Positions 51,784 to 61,190 are shown, counted from the stretch's first letter. The stretch is DNA of 64,000 nucleotides from CAKVON01 sp902475665 (GCA_036321795.1 JAWQCY010000001.1:372001-436000); one strand, 5' to 3'. Translations and numbers: made by a program. Notes: generated by a model not told the origin, from the sequence alone.

Positions 51784-52716
51784 ATGCTCGAGAATCAGAT
51801 CTCCCGCCGTCAGTTCTTCTCGTTTGCCGGTGCCGCTGCCGCGGCCGTCGCCGGGCTTGGCCTCGTTGGTTGTGGTGGCACCTCCGCCAGCGCCGACGCC
51901 GCTACGGGCGACGCACTGTCCGGCACCGTCAACTGCTCCGGCGCCACCTCGTTCCAGAAGCTCGTCGAGGCAGCTGCCGCCAACTTCATGGACGCCAACC
52001 CCGACGTGACCATCGCCATCACCGGCGGCGGCTCCGGCCAGGGCCTGTCCGACGTCAAGGACGGCAAGGCCCAGATTGGCCGCTCCGACGTCTTCGCCGA
52101 GGAGAAGCTCGACGCCGCCGACGCCAAGAAGCTCGAGGACCACACCGTCGCCGTCGTCGGCATGGGTCCGATCGTCAACTCCAAGGTCGACGTCGACGAC
52201 CTGACCACCGAGCAGCTCAAGGGCATCTTCACCGGCAAGATCACCGACTGGAAGGAGGTCGGCGGCACCGCCGGCAAGATCCAGGTCATCGAGCGCAAGG
52301 CCGGCTCCGGCACCCGCGCCACCTTCGAGGCCGCCGTCCTCGGCGGCGAGAAGGCCCCCGACGACTTTGCCCCCGTTGCCGAGGAGGATTCGTCGGGCAC
52401 CGTCGTCGACAAGATCCAGCAGACCGAGGGTGCCATCTCCTACCTGGCCTTCTCCTACTACGACGACACCAAGTTCAAGGCCCTCAAGGTCGACGGCGTC
52501 GATCCCACCAAGGCCAACGTCGAGTCCGGCAAGTTCAACATCTGGGCCTACGAGCACATGTACACCGCCACTGACGCCGACGCCGCGACCAAGGCGTTCG
52601 TCGAGTACATGCTGGGCGACGACGTCCAGGGCTCGCTCGTCGAGAAGGAGGGCTTCATTCCCATGAGCGGCATGAAGGTCCAGAAGGACGCGTCCGGCAA
52701 CGTCACCGGCAAGTAG
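51784..52716 (+). CDS. pstS: Phosphate ABC transporter substrate-binding lipoprotein PstS
   Basis: A 310-residue phosphate-binding protein that delivers phosphate to PstCA. It has a twin-arginine-type signal (SRRQFFSFAG, hydrophobic stretch) ending in a lipobox LVGC (Cys about 31), so it is exported and lipid-anchored. Phosphate-contact regions are SGATSFQKL, GGGSGQGLSDV, and RKAGSGTRATFE. ATG 51784 follows GGAAGGAGC. It heads the pst-pho operon and is followed by a stem-loop that probably keeps its mRNA more abundant than that of pstC. Confidence 0.95.
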   Translation: MLENQISRRQFFSFAGAAAAAVAGLGLVGCGGTSASADAATGDALSGTVNCSGATSFQKLVEAAAANFMDANPDVTIAITGGGSGQGLSDVKDGKAQIGRSDVFAEEKLDAADAKKLEDHTVAVVGMGPIVNSKVDVDDLTTEQLKGIFTGKITDWKEVGGTAGKIQVIERKAGSGTRATFEAAVLGGEKAPDDFAPVAEEDSSGTVVDKIQQTEGAISYLAFSYYDDTKFKALKVDGVDPTKANVESGKFNIWAYEHMYTATDADAATKAFVEYMLGDDVQGSLVEKEGFIPMSGMKVQKDASGNVTGK

Positions 52717-52736
52717 TCGGTCTCCATCGCTTTGGG

Positions 52737-52768
52737 GGCGGGGCGTCCGCGCAGACGGGCGTCCCGCC
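52737..52768 (+). repeat. Stem-loop between pstS and pstC
   Basis: 12 base pairs: 52737-52748 with 52757-52768, including two G-T pairs, and no T run. A processing or partial-termination hairpin here is common after binding-protein genes. Confidence 0.7.
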
Positions 52769-52797
52769 ATGTCCGTAGGTAAGAGAAAGGTTGCGCA

Positions 52798-53700
52798 ATG
52801 GCAAAGCAGATGCTGCCGAAGCGCCGTCTGGAAAACATCGGGCTGGGGCTCACCGGTGCGTGCGTCGCCGCGGTTGCGCTCGTGGTCGTGACGCTCATCG
52901 TCATGGTCGCCCAGCAGGGCCTGGCCGCCTTCTTCCAGGATGGGATCAGCCTCGGCGCATTCCTGACGGGAACCAGCTGGGTGCCGTCCGACGACAAGTT
53001 CGGCGCGCTCCCGCTGATTGTGAGCTCGTTCGGCGTCACCATCCTGTCGACCGTGTTCACCCTGCCCGTCGCCGTCGGCTCGGCAATCTTCGTCGTCGAG
53101 GTCAGGCCTGGGTTCGGCCGCAAGGTCTTCCAGCCGCTTGTCGAGCTTCTGGTGGGCATCCCGTCGGTCGTGTACGGACTGATCGGCCTCACCGTGGTAA
53201 ACGCCGCGATGCGTGCCGTCTTCGGCGAGGCCGCCGGGACCGGCGCGGGAATCCTGTCGGGCGCCATCGTGCTCGCCGTCATGATCCTGCCCACGGTCAC
53301 CACCCTATCCATCGACGCGCTCGCCGCGGTGCCCGACAGCTATCGCGAGGGTTCCTACGCGCTGGGCTGCACCCGCTGGCAGACCGTGCTGCACGTCGTC
53401 CTTAGGAGCGCGCTTCCGTCGCTCATGACGGCGGTCATCCTGGGCATGACCCGCGCCTTCGGCGAGACGCTCGCCGTCCAGATGGTCATCGGCGGTGTCG
53501 AGAAGATTATGCCGCAGGGACTGCTGTCCCCGGCGGCGACCCTGACCACGGCACTGACCTCGGGCTTCGCCAACGCGACCACCGGCAGCGTCCAGTACCA
53601 CGCGCTGTGGGCGCTGGGCCTTCTGCTCATGGGCATGTCCCTGTTCTTCATCCTGATCATCCACGTCATCGGCTCGAAGGGAGCGAAGGCGAATGCCTAG
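52798..53700 (+). CDS. pstC: Phosphate ABC transporter permease PstC
   Basis: A 300-residue inner-membrane permease with six hydrophobic segments. It shows the PstC pattern FGALPLIVSSFGVTILSTVFTLPVAVGSAIFVVEV, LLVGIPSVVYGLIGL and the EAA-type loop DSYREGSYALGCTRWQTVLHVVL that contacts PstB, then RAFGETLAVQMVIGG. ATG 52798 follows GAGAAAGG. Its end overlaps the pstA ATG by eight bases. Confidence 0.95.
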   Translation: MAKQMLPKRRLENIGLGLTGACVAAVALVVVTLIVMVAQQGLAAFFQDGISLGAFLTGTSWVPSDDKFGALPLIVSSFGVTILSTVFTLPVAVGSAIFVVEVRPGFGRKVFQPLVELLVGIPSVVYGLIGLTVVNAAMRAVFGEAAGTGAGILSGAIVLAVMILPTVTTLSIDALAAVPDSYREGSYALGCTRWQTVLHVVLRSALPSLMTAVILGMTRAFGETLAVQMVIGGVEKIMPQGLLSPAATLTTALTSGFANATTGSVQYHALWALGLLLMGMSLFFILIIHVIGSKGAKANA

Positions 53701-54685
53701 CACCGCCAACCCCGCGGGTGCCGCCGCCATGGAGGCCTCCGTCTGCGCGTCCGCCAACAAGGACCGCTCCGCCGTCGCCGGCGTCGACCTTGCCGCGCAC
53801 GCCGCCAGGATCGGTCGCCAAGACCGCATCGCCACCGCCGTCCTCACGGCCATCGTGGCCCTCGTGCTCGCACTTCTCGGCGCCATCGTCGCGTTCATCC
53901 TGGTCCAGGGCCTGGGCAAGGCGCTGTCGCCCGGGTTTCTGACCACCCCGCCGACCGCGGCGGAGAACCCCGGCATCTCGTCGGAGCTGTTCGACTCGTT
54001 CTACATGCTCGCCATCACGCTGCTCATCAGCGTGCCCATCTCGATGGGTGCGGCCGTCTTCCTCGTGGAGTACGCGCCCGACAACTGGGTCACCAAGGCG
54101 GCGTCGACCGCGATCGAGACCCTGTCAAGCCTGCCCTCCATCGTCGTCGGCATGTTCGGTAGCCTGTTCTTCGTCGTGACCCTGGGCTGGGGCATCTCGA
54201 TCATCTCCGGCGCCCTGGCGCTCACGATGTTCAACATCCCCATCCTGGTGCGCGTCATCCAGCAGGCGCTCGAGGACGTCCCGCGCTCGCAGCGCGACGC
54301 CAGCCTGGCCATGGGCCTCACGCGTTGGGAGACCACCCTCAACGTGCTGCTTCCCGCTGCCATGCCCGCCATCGTCACCGGCGTCGTCATCTCGGCGGGT
54401 CGCGTGTTCGGCGAGGCCGCCGCGCTGATCTTCACCTCGGGCTCGGCTGCGGTCAGGCTCAACTTCGCCAGCGTCAACCCTGCCAGCCCCACCAACCCCT
54501 GGAACATCTTCAGGCCCGCCGAGACCCTGGCGGTCCACATCTGGAAGCTCAAGATGGAGCCCTCGCCCGGAAACGACGCCATCGTCTGGGGCACCGCCGC
54601 GGTCCTGATCGTGTGCGTGCTTCTCTTCAACGTGCTCGCGCGCGTCCTGGGCAAGGCCCTCGCTAGGAGGCTGACGAGCGAATGA
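53693..54685 (+). CDS. pstA: Phosphate ABC transporter permease PstA
   Basis: A 330-residue permease, partner of PstC. About 50 N-terminal residues precede the first membrane segment (TAVLTAIVALVLALLGAIVAFILVQG). The family loop LEDVPRSQRDASLAMGLTRWETTLNVLLPAAMPAIVTG and GRVFGEAAALIFTSG are clear. The stop overlaps the pstB start (ATGA). Confidence 0.95.
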   Translation: MPSTANPAGAAAMEASVCASANKDRSAVAGVDLAAHAARIGRQDRIATAVLTAIVALVLALLGAIVAFILVQGLGKALSPGFLTTPPTAAENPGISSELFDSFYMLAITLLISVPISMGAAVFLVEYAPDNWVTKAASTAIETLSSLPSIVVGMFGSLFFVVTLGWGISIISGALALTMFNIPILVRVIQQALEDVPRSQRDASLAMGLTRWETTLNVLLPAAMPAIVTGVVISAGRVFGEAAALIFTSGSAAVRLNFASVNPASPTNPWNIFRPAETLAVHIWKLKMEPSPGNDAIVWGTAAVLIVCVLLFNVLARVLGKALARRLTSE

Positions 54686-55446
54686 GCCACACCCTCTCCA
54701 CCAAAGGCGTGACCGTGTGCTACGACCTCACCCGCGAGGCCCTGCATCCCACGAGCCTTGACTTCGACGCGGGCACCGTCACCGCGCTGATCGGCCCGTC
54801 GGGCTGCGGCAAGTCAACCTTCCTGCGCTGCCTCAACCTGATGAACCGCGAGATCCCCAAGTGTCGCGTGGGCGGCCGGATCTACTACCACGGCCGCGAC
54901 GTCAACACCAAGGGCGAGAATCTCTTCGAGCTGCGCAAGTCCATCGGCATGGTCTTTCAGCAGCCCACGCCCTTCCGCAAGTCCATTCGCGAGAACATCC
55001 TGTTCGCGCCCAAGCGCCACGGTCGCGTCGCCTCCCGCGAGGCCGCGGACGAGCTTGTCGAGAAGAGCCTGCGCCAGGCTGCCCTGTGGGACGAGGTGAA
55101 GGACAAGCTCGCCCAGAGCGCCCACGCGCTTTCGGGCGGACAGCAGCAGCGACTCTGCATCGCCCGCACCCTGGCTATGCAGCCGGACGTCATCCTGTTT
55201 GACGAGCCGTGCTCGGCCCTGGACCCGATCTCGACCTTCGCCGTGGAGGAGACCATCCGCTCGATCGCGGACTCGGGCATCTGCGTGGCCATCGTCACGC
55301 ACAACATGGAGCAGGCCACCCGCGTCTCGGACCGCACTGCCTTCTTCTACATGGGTGACATGATCGAGACGGGCACGACCCGACAGATCTTCTCGGCACC
55401 CAAGGACCAGCGACTCTCGGATTACCTCACCGGAAGGTTCGGTTGA
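54682..55446 (+). CDS. pstB: Phosphate ABC transporter ATPase PstB (first copy)
   Basis: A 254-residue ATPase that powers PstCA. Walker A is LIGPSGCGKSTFLRCLNLMN, Q-loop GMVFQQPTPFRKSI, signature ALSGGQQQRLCIARTLA, Walker B ILFDEPCSALDPIS and H-loop VTHNMEQATRVSDRT. The PstB hallmarks NLMN and PTPF are present. It overlaps both neighbours and is followed by a second, different pstB. Confidence 0.95.
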   Translation: MSHTLSTKGVTVCYDLTREALHPTSLDFDAGTVTALIGPSGCGKSTFLRCLNLMNREIPKCRVGGRIYYHGRDVNTKGENLFELRKSIGMVFQQPTPFRKSIRENILFAPKRHGRVASREAADELVEKSLRQAALWDEVKDKLAQSAHALSGGQQQRLCIARTLAMQPDVILFDEPCSALDPISTFAVEETIRSIADSGICVAIVTHNMEQATRVSDRTAFFYMGDMIETGTTRQIFSAPKDQRLSDYLTGRFG

Positions 55447-56252
55447 TGCACATGCAGGCAGAGAAGTACTTTGACCAGGCCGACCATCGCGCCGTGGACG
55501 ACGTGCCGAGCGAGATCTCGGTCCGCGACTTCGACCTTTGGTACGGCGACTTCCAGGCGCTCAAGGGAATCGACCTCGAGATCGCGCGCCAGCGCTGCAC
55601 GGCCTTCATCGGGCCGTCCGGCTGCGGCAAGTCGACGCTTTTGCGCACGTTCAACCGCATGTGCGACTTCGTCGAGACCGTCCGCCGTGACGGCACCATC
55701 GAGTTCCGCGGCTCCGACATCTTCGGGATGGACGCCAACGCGCTTCGCGTCCACGTGGGTATGGTCTTCCAGCACCCCAACCCGTTCCCCATGTCGATCC
55801 GCGACAACGTCCTGTACGGCCCGTCGCGCATGCGCAGGCTCTCGCGCTCCGAGGGCGACGCGATCTGCGAGCGCACGCTGACCGAGGCCGCCCTGTGGGA
55901 CGAGGTGAAGGACAAGCTCGACAAGTCGGGCCTGGGCCTTTCCGGCGGACAGCAGCAGCGCCTGTGCATCGCACGCGCGCTTGCCACCAACCCGGAGGTC
56001 CTGCTGATGGACGAGCCCACCAGCGCCCTGGACCCCATCTCGACCATCCAGGTCGAGGAGCTCATGACGAGTCTCGCCGCCGACCACACGGTCGTCGTCG
56101 TGACCCACAACATGCAGCAGGCCACCCGTGTGGCCGACAAGACCTCCTTCTTCTACCTGGGCGAGCTCATCGAGGCGGGGCCGACCAAGGAGCTCTTCTC
56201 GAACCCCAGGCAGACCCGTACGCAGGAATATCTCTCGGGAAGGTTCAGCTAA
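55446..56252 (+). CDS. pstB: Phosphate ABC transporter ATPase PstB (second copy)
   Basis: A 268-residue second PstB with Walker A FIGPSGCGKSTLLRTFNRMCD, Q-loop GMVFQHPNPFPMSI, signature GLSGGQQQRLCIARALA, Walker B LLMDEPTSALDPIS and H-loop VTHNMQQATRVADKT. This one matches classical PstB more closely (RMCD, PNPFPMSI) than the first. ATG 55446 overlaps the preceding stop (TGATG) behind GGAAGG; ATG 55452 is an alternative. The two ATPases could form a heterodimer or serve alternative complexes. Confidence 0.95.
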   Translation: MHMQAEKYFDQADHRAVDDVPSEISVRDFDLWYGDFQALKGIDLEIARQRCTAFIGPSGCGKSTLLRTFNRMCDFVETVRRDGTIEFRGSDIFGMDANALRVHVGMVFQHPNPFPMSIRDNVLYGPSRMRRLSRSEGDAICERTLTEAALWDEVKDKLDKSGLGLSGGQQQRLCIARALATNPEVLLMDEPTSALDPISTIQVEELMTSLAADHTVVVVTHNMQQATRVADKTSFFYLGELIEAGPTKELFSNPRQTRTQEYLSGRFS

Positions 56253-56950
56253 TGGCAACCAGAAGCGAATTCTCCAAGCAGCTCGACGAGGTCGAGGCCC
56301 TCGTGGCCCGCCTTGGCGAGAAGTCCGCGGCCGACGTGCGCGCGGCCGGCCTCGCCACCCAGGGTGACGTCGGCGCCGCCGGCGGCGTGCTCCGGGGACG
56401 CAAGGCGGCCGACCGCCTGCGCAACGAGATCGAGACCCTGTGCCTCGACATCATGCTGCTGCAGCAACCCCTCATCGGCGAGGACCTCCGCCTGGTCTCC
56501 GGCTCGTTTCGCCTGGTCTCCGACCTCTACCAGATCGACAACATGTGCCGCGACATCGCCTTCATCGTCTCGGAGCTGCCCGCCGACGCGGTCGGGAAGA
56601 TGGGCTCGAAGTTTCGCGAGATGTCCGACCGCGTGGCGGGCATGGTGACCGAGGCGCTCGAGGCCTTCGAGGCTGCCGACCCCGAGCGTGCCCGCAAGGT
56701 GATCGACTCGGACGACGTGGTTGACGAGCTGTACGGTGCCGCCGAGGACGACGTGATCGACCTGATCTGCGCCGCGGGCAAGTCGTCTGCCAAGTCGTTG
56801 CCCGAGCTGCTTATGGTCGCCAAGTACTTCGAGCGCATCGGCGACCAGGCCCAAAGAATCGCCGCCTGGGCGGTGTTCCGCGCGAACGGTGAGCGTATCC
56901 TTACCAATGGGGGACAGGTCATCGAGCTTCGGCAGGAGGCAGGCGAATAG
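56252..56950 (+). CDS. phoU: Phosphate transport/signalling regulator PhoU
   Basis: A 232-residue helical-bundle PhoU, which links Pst transport to the sensor kinase and dampens signalling when phosphate is plentiful. Two repeats are visible with the metal-binding type motifs LVSDLYQIDNMCRDIAF and LLMVAKYFERIGDQAQRIAAWAVF. The ATG overlaps the preceding stop (TAATG) and its own stop overlaps the next GTG (TAGTG). Between residues about 25 and 55 there is a Gly/Ala-rich stretch not usual in PhoU. Confidence 0.93.
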   Translation: MATRSEFSKQLDEVEALVARLGEKSAADVRAAGLATQGDVGAAGGVLRGRKAADRLRNEIETLCLDIMLLQQPLIGEDLRLVSGSFRLVSDLYQIDNMCRDIAFIVSELPADAVGKMGSKFREMSDRVAGMVTEALEAFEAADPERARKVIDSDDVVDELYGAAEDDVIDLICAAGKSSAKSLPELLMVAKYFERIGDQAQRIAAWAVFRANGERILTNGGQVIELRQEAGE

Positions 56951-57633
56951 TGGTCTACTACGTGGAGGACGACACCAACATCCGTGAGATCACGCTCTAT
57001 GCGTTGACCCAGGCGGGAATCGACGCGCAGGGCTTCTCGAATGACGCCGCCTTCCGTCGCGCCTGCGACGACCGCATCCCCGACGCGGTCCTTCTCGACA
57101 TCATGCTGCCCGACACGGACGGCATCTCGATTCTGAGGCGCATTCGCCAGACCCCGGGCCTGACCGACGTGCCCGTGATGATGCTCACCGCCAAGGACAC
57201 CGAGCTCGACACCGTGCGCGCGCTCGACTGCGGTGCCGACGACTACCTGGCAAAGCCCTTCGGCATGATGGAGATGGTCAGTCGCGTGAGGGCGCTGCTC
57301 CGCCGCAGCGGCCGCACCCGCCCCAAGGCCGCCGCGTCCGATGACACCATCGAGGTCGGCCCGCTGCGCATTTCGGCCGCGAGGCGCGAGGCCAGCGCGG
57401 GCGGACGCGACCTGCAGCTGACGATGCGCGAGTTCGACCTGCTGGAGTTTCTGGCAAAGAGCCCCGGCGTCGTCTTCTCTCGCGAGACGCTGCTGCAGCG
57501 TGTGTGGGGCTGGGACTTCGACGGCGGCAGCCGCACGGTCGACGTCCACGTCCAGACGATTCGTGCCAAGCTCGGCGACGACTCCGACCTCATCGAGACG
57601 GTCCGCGGCGTCGGCTACCGGCTGAGGGGCTAG
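56950..57633 (+). CDS. Phosphate-type response regulator, OmpR/PhoB family
   Basis: A 227-residue two-component regulator. The receiver domain has YYVEDDTNIREI, phospho-acceptor Asp in AVLLDIMLPDTDG, Thr/Lys in MLTAKD and YLAKPFGMMEMV. The C-terminal winged helix has LTMREFDLLEFLAKSPGVVFSRETLLQRVWGWDFDGGSRTVDVHVQTIRAKL. Position after phoU and before a kinase identifies it as the PhoB/PhoP counterpart, which should bind the repeats upstream of pstS. GTG start overlaps the phoU stop. Confidence 0.93.
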   Translation: MVYYVEDDTNIREITLYALTQAGIDAQGFSNDAAFRRACDDRIPDAVLLDIMLPDTDGISILRRIRQTPGLTDVPVMMLTAKDTELDTVRALDCGADDYLAKPFGMMEMVSRVRALLRRSGRTRPKAAASDDTIEVGPLRISAARREASAGGRDLQLTMREFDLLEFLAKSPGVVFSRETLLQRVWGWDFDGGSRTVDVHVQTIRAKLGDDSDLIETVRGVGYRLRG

Positions 57634-57636
57634 CCC

Positions 57637-59034
57637 GTGGCGTCGCGCAGGTCGACGCCGGCCTTGGCAAGCCGCGTGTTTGCCGTACTTCTCCTGGTGA
57701 CCACCGTCGCCGTGGTCGCCGCCCTGACGATGGCCGCGCTTCTCTTCCAGCGCTCTACCGAGAAGGACGTCCGTGCCGACATCCGCCGCGAGTGCGAGCT
57801 CGTGGCATCGTCGCTCGGCAGGCTCGAGGGGTCCGAGCGCATGGACGTCGTGCGCGACCTCGAGCTGGGTACCATGCGCCTGACGCTGATCGCCTCCGAC
57901 GGCACCGTGACCTTCGACAGCGAGGAGGCGGCCGACTCGATGGGCAACCACCGGAACCGCCCCGAGGTCGCCCGCGCCCTGTCGGCCGGGGAGGGCGACT
58001 CCGAGCGCGACTCGCAGACCCTCGGCGTCGTGAGCTACTACCATGCGGAGCGCCTGCCGGACGGCAGCGTCGTGCGCGTCTCCGAGGACGCCGCGACTGC
58101 GCTCTCGATCATCGCGGGCGACTCGAGCCTGCTGTTGCTCGTGGCCCTCGTCGTGGTGGTCCTGTCCTGGGCGGCCGCGCGCCTGCTGTCGCGCAAGCTG
58201 GTCGCGCCCATCCTCTCGATCGATCCCGTGGCCGACCCCAATGGGTCGCCATACCGCGAATTGGAGCCCCTTGTGAACAGGCTTAACGAGCAGCAGGCCA
58301 CGCTCACGGAGCAGATGGACCAGCTCCGTGACGCCGAGGCCATGCGCCAGCAGTTCACCGCGAACGTGACCCACGAGCTCAAGACGCCGTTGGCGGCAAT
58401 CTCGGGCGCGGCAGAGCTCATCCGCGACGGCATCGCGCGCCCCGAGGACGTGGGCAACTTCGCCGGCCGCATCTACGACGAGTCCCAGCGCCTCACGAGC
58501 CTGGTAAACGACATCCTGACCCTGTCGAAGCTCGACGAGAGCGAGCGCGCGGGCGAGACCGGCATCGTCGGCTCCGTCGAGAGGTGCGACCTGCTGGGAA
58601 TCTCCGCCGACGTGGTGTCCAGGCTGTCTGGCGTGGCCGAGGGCGCGGACGTCAGGCTCGAGGCCACGGGCGCCCCCGCCATCGTGACGGGCAACGCCCG
58701 CCTTCTGGACGAGCTGGTGTACAACCTGTGCGGCAACGCCGTGCGCTACAACCACCCCGGCGGCACCGCGACCGTCACCTGTGGCGTCACGGGCGCCGGA
58801 GAGCCGTTCGTGCGTGTTGCCGACACTGGCATCGGCATCCCGCAGGCCGACCACGCCAAGGTGTTCGAGCGCTTCTACCGCGTGGACACGAGCCGCTCGC
58901 GCGCCAGCGGCGGCACAGGCCTGGGCCTGGCCATCGTCAAGCACTCGGCGGCATTCCACCACGCGCGCATCGACCTGGACAGCCGCGAGGGCGAGGGCAC
59001 CACGATCACGGTCACCTTCCCCGCGGGGGAGTAG
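57637..59034 (+). CDS. Phosphate-type sensor histidine kinase, PhoR-like
   Basis: A 465-residue membrane sensor kinase. Two membrane segments (about 12-35 and 160-182) flank an extracytoplasmic domain. A linker region precedes HisKA with the phospho-accepting His in NVTHELKTPLAAISG. The catalytic domain has the N box LVYNLCGNAVRYNHPGG, G1 VRVADTGIGIPQAD, F box FERFYRVDTSRSR and G2 GGTGLGLAIVKH. The GTG start lies three bases after the regulator stop. It closes the pst-pho operon. Confidence 0.92.
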   Translation: MASRRSTPALASRVFAVLLLVTTVAVVAALTMAALLFQRSTEKDVRADIRRECELVASSLGRLEGSERMDVVRDLELGTMRLTLIASDGTVTFDSEEAADSMGNHRNRPEVARALSAGEGDSERDSQTLGVVSYYHAERLPDGSVVRVSEDAATALSIIAGDSSLLLLVALVVVVLSWAAARLLSRKLVAPILSIDPVADPNGSPYRELEPLVNRLNEQQATLTEQMDQLRDAEAMRQQFTANVTHELKTPLAAISGAAELIRDGIARPEDVGNFAGRIYDESQRLTSLVNDILTLSKLDESERAGETGIVGSVERCDLLGISADVVSRLSGVAEGADVRLEATGAPAIVTGNARLLDELVYNLCGNAVRYNHPGGTATVTCGVTGAGEPFVRVADTGIGIPQADHAKVFERFYRVDTSRSRASGGTGLGLAIVKHSAAFHHARIDLDSREGEGTTITVTFPAGE

Positions 59035-59083
59035 GCCGCATCCGAGCAACCCCTGCCGCCTGGTGGCGGTCCGTGCGCAAAGG

Positions 59084-59121
59084 GGAGGGGCCGGACGACC
59101 ACGCGGTCGTCCGGCCCCTCC
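59084..59121. terminator. Bidirectional terminator of the pst-pho operon
   Basis: A 17-base perfect stem, 59084-59100 with 59105-59121, loop ACGC, between the kinase gene and the convergent synthetase-like gene. Confidence 0.88.
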
Positions 59122-59159
59122 TACCATAGGCCCGTGTCGCCTTTGCCCCAGGCGTCGGG

Positions 59160-61190
59160 TTACTTGTTCCTCTTGACCTGGCTCGGGTGCTTCTCGAAGA
59201 AGTCGAAGCGAGGCGGCAGCTCCACCAGCATGTGCTCGCCGGGCGTCTGGCCCAGGGTCTGGGCGAGCTCGGCGGGCGTCTCGAAGGCGTGCTCCCAGCT
59301 GAAGAAGACGTCGGCGTCGAAGCCCAGGTGCTCGCAGATTAGCTCGCAGCCGCTGGGTACGGCGGGGTGCATGAGCAGCGTTGTCGTGCGCAGGGCGGCG
59401 AAGGCGTCGGCCAGCGCCTGCTCGTAGGCTGCGTCGTCGCCCTTTGCGGCCTTGCTCGCGTCGCCCCAGCGCTTGTTGGCGGCACGGCACAGCTCCTCGG
59501 CCACGGCCAGGGCACCGTGGGCGTCAAACGCGTGGGCACGGCGCTCGTACTCGAGGGTTGCCTGGCGGCACTCGTCGATGACGTCGTCGTGGGCCGCGAC
59601 CTGGGGCAGGTGCCCGCCGCAGACGTTGGCGGCGCCGTACATGCAGCTTCGCGCCAGGCGGTTGAAGATGTTGGTGAGGAAGGCGCTCTCCTTGAGGGCG
59701 GGGTCGACGACGCGCGGGTCGTCCTTGACCAGGACCTCCTCGCCGGTCTTCTTGTCCACGTGCGAGACGCTGGTGTCGAACGCCTTGGGCGAGAAGCTCA
59801 CGGCCTTCTGGTCCAGGCCCAGGCTCAGCCAGTGGCAGCGCAGCTGTTCGGCGGTGTAGCTATCCAGCAGCTCGGCTGCCATCGGCGGCTTGATCGCGCC
59901 CGAGCTGGAGGCCTTCTTGTTCATGAACAGGATGTGGTAGTTGGCCACGGGCTTGTCCTGGAACAGGCCCCAGTCCAGGGCCTCCCACAGCGCCGGCTGG
60001 GCCACGCAGTAGAAGTAGATGTTGTCCTGGCCGATGAACTGGTAGACGTCGGCGTCGTCGGCGCACCACCAGTCGCGCCAGTCGGTGGAGGAGTAGCGGC
60101 CCTGCGGCGCCGTGGCCAGCGCGGTCTGCACGAAGCTGATCGGCGCCCACAGGCTCTCGGGCCAGCACCACACGGTCAGGCCGGAGACGTCGTCCATGTC
60201 GGGGGCGGGGACGCCCCAGTCGATGTTGCCGGTGATGCGGAACGGCAGCAGCGTCTTGCCGGTGCGGAAGCGAACGCCGGCGGCCTCGAGTACGCCTCGG
60301 GCGGCGTCGCGGTCGCGCCAGTTGTCGAACTCTACCGAGAAGGACTGCTGGTTGCCCTCCGACTCGACGGTGCGGTGCTGCGGGAGGTCCTTCTCGCAAG
60401 CGTCGAAGCTCTCGCGGAACTTGTTCTGGATGTAGATGATGGGCGCGACCAGGCTCTCGCGGACCGTCTTGGTGACGATCGGGCGGATCTGCTCGTCGAC
60501 GTCCCACTCGTCCATGAGCCTCTCGAGGGTCTGCTGGAATGCGGGCAGGTCGAAGTACCAGTTGTCGACCGGGCGCAGCTCGGGGGTGGTGCCGGTGAGC
60601 TGGGAGACTGGGGCGATGAGCTCCTCGGGGTCAAACTGGTGGCCGAGGTCGCACTCGTCGGCGTAGGCCTTCTCGGACTTGCAGCCGCGCACGGGGCAGC
60701 GGCCGATGACCTGGCGGCCGTTGAGGAACTGGCCGGCCTTGACGTCGTAGAACTGGCGGGTGCTCATCTTGTGCAGGTAGCCGCGCTCGTGGAGGCGACG
60801 GATCAGTTCGTTGGAAAGCTTGGCGTGGAAGTCGCGCGCGGGCTCGAGGCCGCTGCCGGCGTACAGGTCGAGCGAGACCTCGTAGGAGTCGAGGGCGCTC
60901 TTCTGCGCGTCGTGGTTCTCGCGGACGTAGTCGATGATGGTGCCCTCGTAGCCGGCCTCGCGGCGCTTGCGGTAACCCTCCATGATGGGGGAGCCGTAGC
61001 AGTCCGTGCCCGAGACGAACACGACGTTCTCGCGGCCGATGCGGTCGCGCAGGAAGCGCGCGAAGAAGTCGGCGGGCACGAAGACGCCTCCGATGTGGCC
61101 GAAGTGCAGGTTCTTGTTGCCGTAGGGCATGCCGCCGGTGATGACCGCGCGCTTGGGGAACGTCGGGCGGGCGATTTTGGAGTCTGCCAT
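59160..61190 (-). CDS. Methionyl-tRNA synthetase-like class I tRNA ligase (divergent)
   Basis: A 676-residue class I aminoacyl-tRNA synthetase most like MetRS. It has the HIGH-type motif NLHFGHIGGVFVPADFFARFL, GTDCYGSPIMEGYRKRR, the zinc-knuckle-type RCPVRGCKSEKAYADECDLGHQFD, and WCWPESLWAPISFV. The KMSKS position reads FMNKKASSSGAIKPP. The C-terminal helical anticodon domain has NIFNRLARSCMYGAANVCGG. It differs from standard MetRS, for example GTDCYG where GTDEHG is usual, so it may be a paralogue with altered specificity or the only MetRS of this lineage. ATG 61190 follows GAAGGATC; the frame extends 24 residues further upstream without support. Confidence 0.8.
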   Translation of the reverse strand: MADSKIARPTFPKRAVITGGMPYGNKNLHFGHIGGVFVPADFFARFLRDRIGRENVVFVSGTDCYGSPIMEGYRKRREAGYEGTIIDYVRENHDAQKSALDSYEVSLDLYAGSGLEPARDFHAKLSNELIRRLHERGYLHKMSTRQFYDVKAGQFLNGRQVIGRCPVRGCKSEKAYADECDLGHQFDPEELIAPVSQLTGTTPELRPVDNWYFDLPAFQQTLERLMDEWDVDEQIRPIVTKTVRESLVAPIIYIQNKFRESFDACEKDLPQHRTVESEGNQQSFSVEFDNWRDRDAARGVLEAAGVRFRTGKTLLPFRITGNIDWGVPAPDMDDVSGLTVWCWPESLWAPISFVQTALATAPQGRYSSTDWRDWWCADDADVYQFIGQDNIYFYCVAQPALWEALDWGLFQDKPVANYHILFMNKKASSSGAIKPPMAAELLDSYTAEQLRCHWLSLGLDQKAVSFSPKAFDTSVSHVDKKTGEEVLVKDDPRVVDPALKESAFLTNIFNRLARSCMYGAANVCGGHLPQVAAHDDVIDECRQATLEYERRAHAFDAHGALAVAEELCRAANKRWGDASKAAKGDDAAYEQALADAFAALRTTTLLMHPAVPSGCELICEHLGFDADVFFSWEHAFETPAELAQTLGQTPGEHMLVELPPRFDFFEKHPSQVKRNK

